A stretch of 8,693 nt of DNA from Anaerolineae bacterium (GTDB lineage Bacteria; Chloroflexota; Anaerolineae; JAAYZQ01). The notes below the pieces were generated by a model. It did not search any database. It was not told the DNA's origin and saw only the letters and a list, made by a program, of their open reading frames with translations. The stretch is taken from the NCBI GenBank assembly GCA_016926595.1, contig JAFGOG010000173.1:1-8693 (forward strand), written 5' to 3'. Numbering within the stretch: position 1 is the stretch's first letter; each line of letters opens with the position of its first letter. This document shows positions 6,456 through 8,693 of this stretch, piece by piece. Made by a program: the position numbers and the translations under genes.

Positions 6456-7034
6456 TCACCCACCAGCCGTCGGCCGCATGGCTTTCAACTGGCGGTACAG
6501 ACCAGCCGTCAGGTCATAGTGCCAGTGGTGGCCATCCATCGCCTGCCAGAATTCGTCCAGCCCCCGGCTGCCGGCCTGCTCGTAGCGCAGGCATTGGACC
6601 ATCATCTCCAGCTTGTCGGCGTCGCGGACCAGCCGGCCTTCAGGGGTAGAGCCATCCTCGAATGCCTGCCACAGGACCGCCAGCCGTTCGGCGGCAGGCA
6701 GTGGGGCAAGCAGGTCAGAAATGGCCGCCGCTTCGGCCTGGCTCTTTACGTCAGCCGGGATCAGGCGAACCGCCGAGATCGGCAGGTCAGTCAGGCGGAC
6801 CTCGCCCAGATCGTGGAGAAGGGCCATGATCAGCACCTTTTCCACGTCAAACGGCCCACCCTGCCCCTCAGCGACCATGGCCTCTGCCAGGGCCAGCGCG
6901 ACAAGGGCGGTGCCAAAGCTGTGCTCGGCCACACTCTCAACGTGAGGCACGCCGCGCATCCCCCAACCGGTGCGGGGCATCCGTTTCAGGGTCGCAGTCT
7001 CTAGCAGCAGCTCAAGTAGTCTATCGTGATCCAT
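6456..7034 (-). CDS. HD-domain phosphohydrolase, YfbR/HDDC2-type 5'-deoxynucleotidase-like
   Basis: The protein (192 residues from the preferred start) carries the layout of the small HD enzymes related to E. coli YfbR and human HDDC2, which dephosphorylate deoxynucleoside 5'-monophosphates. Numbering from the upstream GTG (7040), visible motifs are KRMPRTGW (19-26), the first metal histidine in VAEHS (H40), the HD pair in HDLGE (H76-D77) with catalytic-type E80, LTDLP with D85, and the final metal aspartate in RDADKLE (D142). All positions that matter in YfbR have counterparts. The start reads GTG-ATG-ATG; the third codon (7034) is preferred because AAAGG lies 5 nt upstream, whereas it is too close to the other two. 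The start overlaps the end of the preceding metalloenzyme gene. Substrate preference cannot be read from the sequence. Confidence 0.92.
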   Translation of the reverse strand: MDHDRLLELLLETATLKRMPRTGWGMRGVPHVESVAEHSFGTALVALALAEAMVAEGQGGPFDVEKVLIMALLHDLGEVRLTDLPISAVRLIPADVKSQAEAAAISDLLAPLPAAERLAVLWQAFEDGSTPEGRLVRDADKLEMMVQCLRYEQAGSRGLDEFWQAMDGHHWHYDLTAGLYRQLKAMRPTAGG

Positions 7035-7959
7035 CATCACCTTTCAGGGATAGCAGGATAGCAGAGGCCACGTCGGTGATGGCGGTCGCATCGCGAAAAT
7101 GCCAGGCCGCCGGGCCATAAGCCAGGAGCGGCACCGGGTTGGTGGTGTGGATCTTGGTCGTGGCGTCCTCCAGGTTGCCGTGGTCGCTGCATACGACCAG
7201 GGTCGTATCGGCTGAACGGGCGTCGAAGATGCCGCCCAGGAAAGCATCGAGCCGAACCAGCACCCAGGCCGGGTCGATGCGCCCGTGGCCAGCCAGATCG
7301 GTCAGGAACGATTCGTACAGAGTAAGATCGTACTGGGCAGCCAGCCGCGCCAGCCGGACGCCGGCCTCCTCAGGCGCCACGAGCGGCAGATCAAAGCCCA
7401 GGTGGCCGGTCGCCACTTCGTGGGTGATGTCCCACAGAACGGCGCGTCCCTCCAGCAGATCCTGCAAGGTGCGAAATGGAGCGCCGCTGGCCATGATCGT
7501 CAGCGTCGAGGCTGACAGGCGCCGCTCGCCATCGCGCACCATAGCCCAATAGCGCTCCGAATAGGCGTTGGCCGAGGTGACCTGCGCCCCGGCCTCGGCG
7601 GCGCGTTTCAGCAAACTGTGCTCGGCGATCGCCTCGCGGAGCGGTGCAGTCGGGTAGGCAGTGACGTGATCGCCGACCAGCGCCGGGGCGTTGACACCGG
7701 TAAAGAGCGCCGTCTGGCCGGTGGCGCTCTGCGGCAGACCAGGTACGCCCAGGCAGGCGTCGACAGGGCACAAGGACAGGATGCCATCCTGCTGCGCACT
7801 GCCCAGCGCCAGCGGGCCGCCGAGCAGCCCACGCAGTCGGGGCATGGGCGCGATGCTCAACGGGTTGTCCGGCCCGGCTGGCGCCAGGCCCACCCCGTCG
7901 AGAAAGACAAACAGCACCCGGCCGCCGGGTGGGGCGGTCGAGCCAGTCGCTCCGCTCAC
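7021..7959 (-). CDS. Phosphoglycerate-mutase-like metalloenzyme (alkaline phosphatase superfamily)
   Basis: This 312-residue protein has the two-metal site of the phosphopentomutase/cofactor-independent PGM group. FVFLDGVG supplies D21; SATGQTALFTG (78-88) supplies the phospho-acceptor S78 or T80; DLAGH supplies D221 and H225; SDHGNLED supplies D259 and H260; and HTTNPVPLLAYGP supplies H271. It is much shorter than a true iPGM (about 510 residues) and lacks its transferase insert, so glycolytic mutase activity is doubtful. Archaeal-type PGM (about 400 residues) also differs. A phosphatase, or a phosphopentomutase-like role on sugar or nucleoside phosphates, fits the neighbours better, but this is inference. 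The GTG start (7959) overlaps the upstream stop in GTGA and has no separate Shine-Dalgarno, so translation is probably coupled to the kinase gene. Confidence 0.9.
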   Translation of the reverse strand: MSGATGSTAPPGGRVLFVFLDGVGLAPAGPDNPLSIAPMPRLRGLLGGPLALGSAQQDGILSLCPVDACLGVPGLPQSATGQTALFTGVNAPALVGDHVTAYPTAPLREAIAEHSLLKRAAEAGAQVTSANAYSERYWAMVRDGERRLSASTLTIMASGAPFRTLQDLLEGRAVLWDITHEVATGHLGFDLPLVAPEEAGVRLARLAAQYDLTLYESFLTDLAGHGRIDPAWVLVRLDAFLGGIFDARSADTTLVVCSDHGNLEDATTKIHTTNPVPLLAYGPAAWHFRDATAITDVASAILLSLKGDDGSR

Positions 7960-8441
7960 AGCTTGTAGCCGATCATGCGCAAAAAGCCCTTGCGCCAGGC
8001 AATACCTTCATCGTCCTCGATCCCCTGCGGCGAAGAGCCGTCGATCACGCCCAAGATGCCGCGCCCTTGCTCGGTCTCGGCGACGACGACCTGGGTCGGG
8101 TTGGCGGTGGCGCAAAAGATACGGCACACCTCGGGCACCATCTTGACCGCATTCAGGACGTTGATCGGGTAGTAGCCCTCGCCCAGGAAGAGGACAAAGG
8201 TATGGCCGGCGCCGATGGCCAGGGCGTTTTGCCTGGCCAGGTCGATCATGGCCGGATCGGTGCCGCTCCAGCGGATGAGGCACTTGCCCGAGGCCTCGCA
8301 GAAAGCCAGGCCGAACTTGATGCCCGGCACGGCGGTGGCGACCGCTTCGTGAATGTCCTCAACGCTCTTGATAAAGTGGGTCTGGCCCAGGACAAAGTTG
8401 ATCGGCTCTGGCTTGTCGATCGGGACGATCTTGAATTCCAT
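7956..8441 (-). CDS. Adenosine-specific kinase family protein (COG1839, DUF355)
   Basis: This 161-residue protein is a full-length member of the COG1839/PF04008 family. The family was named adenosine-specific kinase on biochemical and structural grounds in archaea, and its physiological role is poorly known. Family-typical blocks run in order: NFVLGQTHFIKSVEDI (15-30), VPGIKFGLAFCEASGK (38-53), ALAIGAGHTFVLFLGEG (73-89), INVLNAVKMVPEVCRIFCAT (93-112) and VAETEQGRGILGVIDG (119-134). There is no signal peptide or membrane helix, so it is cytoplasmic. Start: ATG at 8441 with a strong GAAAGGAGG (8457-8449) at a 7-nt spacing, the best ribosome binding site in the window, as expected for the first gene of the operon. 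A leader of about 90 nt precedes it. The stop overlaps the next gene's GTG start. Confidence 0.95.
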   Translation of the reverse strand: MEFKIVPIDKPEPINFVLGQTHFIKSVEDIHEAVATAVPGIKFGLAFCEASGKCLIRWSGTDPAMIDLARQNALAIGAGHTFVLFLGEGYYPINVLNAVKMVPEVCRIFCATANPTQVVVAETEQGRGILGVIDGSSPQGIEDDEGIAWRKGFLRMIGYKL

Positions 8442-8448
8442 CTCACAG

Positions 8449-8457
8449 CCTCCTTTC
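8449..8457 (-). promoter_or_regulatory. Strong Shine-Dalgarno of the first operon gene, with a possible sequestering partner
   Basis: GAAAGGAGG on the minus strand lies 7 nt before the ATG at 8441. Its AAAGGA (8456-8451) is exactly complementary to TCCTTT at 8489-8484 in the same leader, a 6-bp pairing over a 27-nt loop that would mask ribosome binding. Pairing is visible; regulation is inferred. Confidence 0.6.
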
Positions 8458-8506
8458 GAAAATCATCCAACCACCAGGTGCCCAAAGGACTCCAGGGTGA
8501 TCAGTC

Positions 8507-8529
8507 GGCGCAAAGGCGCCCCAAGGGGC
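8507..8529 (-). promoter_or_regulatory. Two mutually exclusive GC hairpins in the operon leader
   Basis: Early in the predicted transcript, GCCCC-TT-GGGGC (8529-8518) and GGCGC-CTTT-GCGCC (8520-8507) share bases 8518-8520, so only one of them can form fully at a time. Such alternatives can be part of an attenuator or RNA switch, but there is no U-run after either. GC-rich sequence produces chance hairpins, so this is tentative. Confidence 0.35.
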
Positions 8530-8540
8530 ACGGCGGCTCT

Positions 8541-8569
8541 ATTTTACCACGGCTTGGCGAAAACGAAAA
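8541..8569 (-). promoter_or_regulatory. Extended -10 promoter for the eight-gene operon
   Basis: On the minus strand TAAAAT (8546-8541) is preceded by TGG, matching the extended -10 form TGN-TANAAT. A -35 at 17 nt reads TTTTCG (8569-8564), only 3 of 6 to consensus, which is typical where an extended -10 compensates. The start would lie near 8534, leaving a leader of about 90 nt to the ATG at 8441. The direct repeat CGTTTTCG-TTTTCG overlaps the -35. Confidence 0.6.
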
Positions 8570-8589
8570 CGGCGCCGCTTTGCAGGGCG
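8560..8589 (-). terminator. Weak candidate intrinsic terminator after the histidine kinase
   Basis: Immediately after the kinase stop, the minus strand can form CGCC-ct-GC-aaa-GC-GGCG (8589-8573), six pairs with a 2-nt bulge, followed after CCG by TTTTCGTTTT. The stem is short and the U-run is interrupted, and it overlaps the next promoter's -35, so this is only a candidate. Confidence 0.3.
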
Positions 8590-8691
8590 TCAGGCCGACC
8601 GGGTGCCTTGTTCGGCGACCCCGCTGGCTGGCGCGGCGGGCAGAGTGAAATAGAAACTGCTACCCTGGCCCGGCTCACTCTCAACGCCCAC
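8590..8691 (-). CDS. C-terminal end of a sensor histidine kinase (partial)
   Basis: The minus strand from the right edge reads VGVESEPGQGSSFYFTLP, then an Ala/Gly-rich tail to a TGA at 8592-8590: 33 residues. The ESEPGQGSSFYFTLP block is the closing G2-box and last strand of the HATPase_c domain of two-component sensor kinases, where the usual form is V.SE.G.GS.F.F.LP. Only the last part of the ATP-binding domain lies in the window, so the input domain and partner regulator cannot be seen. It is on the same strand as the operon but separated from it by about 150 nt with its own promoter, so it is probably a separate transcription unit. Confidence 0.85.
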   Translation of the reverse strand: MGVESEPGQGSSFYFTLPAAPASGVAEQGTRSA

Positions 8692-8693
8692 TC

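Noticed and set aside
7021..7959. Glycolytic cofactor-independent phosphoglycerate mutase
   Set aside because: The length and missing transferase insert do not fit; only the shared metal-site motifs of the superfamily are present.
1..8693. CRISPR array, insertion sequence, phage or defence genes
   Set aside because: I see no regularly spaced repeats, transposase or integrase motifs, or terminal repeats. The tRNA genes show no duplicated 3' end that would mark an attachment site within the window.

Overview
The window is GC-rich and almost fully coding, and every gene I can support is read from the minus strand. The content suggests a free-living bacterium, probably of the Chloroflexota (Anaerolineae/Caldilineae type). 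The reasons are the large GT39-like membrane glycosyltransferase with tandem beta-sandwich domains at its C-terminus, a LysM-LysM-M23 cell-wall protein, an M50 protease fused to TPRs, a COG1839 adenosine-specific kinase and many GTG starts. This lineage call is an inference from gene content, not from a marker gene.

In transcription order, from the right edge to the left: the last 33 residues of a histidine kinase (8590-8691); a short intergenic region with a weak terminator candidate, an extended -10 promoter and a leader of about 90 nt that can pair with its own Shine-Dalgarno; then one tightly packed run of eight genes. These are adenosine-specific kinase (7956-8441), a phosphoglycerate-mutase-like metalloenzyme (7021-7959), a YfbR/HDDC2-type HD phosphohydrolase (6456-7034), a DUF192 protein (6077-6442), a secreted LysM/M23 protein (4761-6080), a 972-residue GT39-like glycosyltransferase (1772-4690), a small unknown protein (1356-1775) and an M50 protease with TPRs (244-1356). 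Three junctions are 4-nt GTGA overlaps and one is a TGATG overlap, so translational coupling is likely through most of the run. The only real gap is the 70 nt before the glycosyltransferase, which contains a near-perfect 22-bp palindrome.

At the left edge a consensus sigma70-type promoter (TTGACG-17-TATAAT) drives an initiator tRNA-fMet and, after a spacer that is almost wholly an inverted repeat, a second CAU-anticodon tRNA that is cut by the window edge.

The first three genes of the run could together handle nucleosides or nucleotides (a kinase-type fold, a phosphatase/mutase-fold metalloenzyme and a nucleotidase-type HD enzyme). The next genes are envelope functions: a wall hydrolase or wall-binding protein, a lipid-linked-sugar glycosyltransferase and an intramembrane protease. 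I see no mobile element, CRISPR array or defence system. The points most worth a second look are the RNA leader, the inter-tRNA inverted repeat, the U1:U72 initiator tRNA, the G10 tract in the glycosyltransferase gene and the uncharacterised nucleotide trio.
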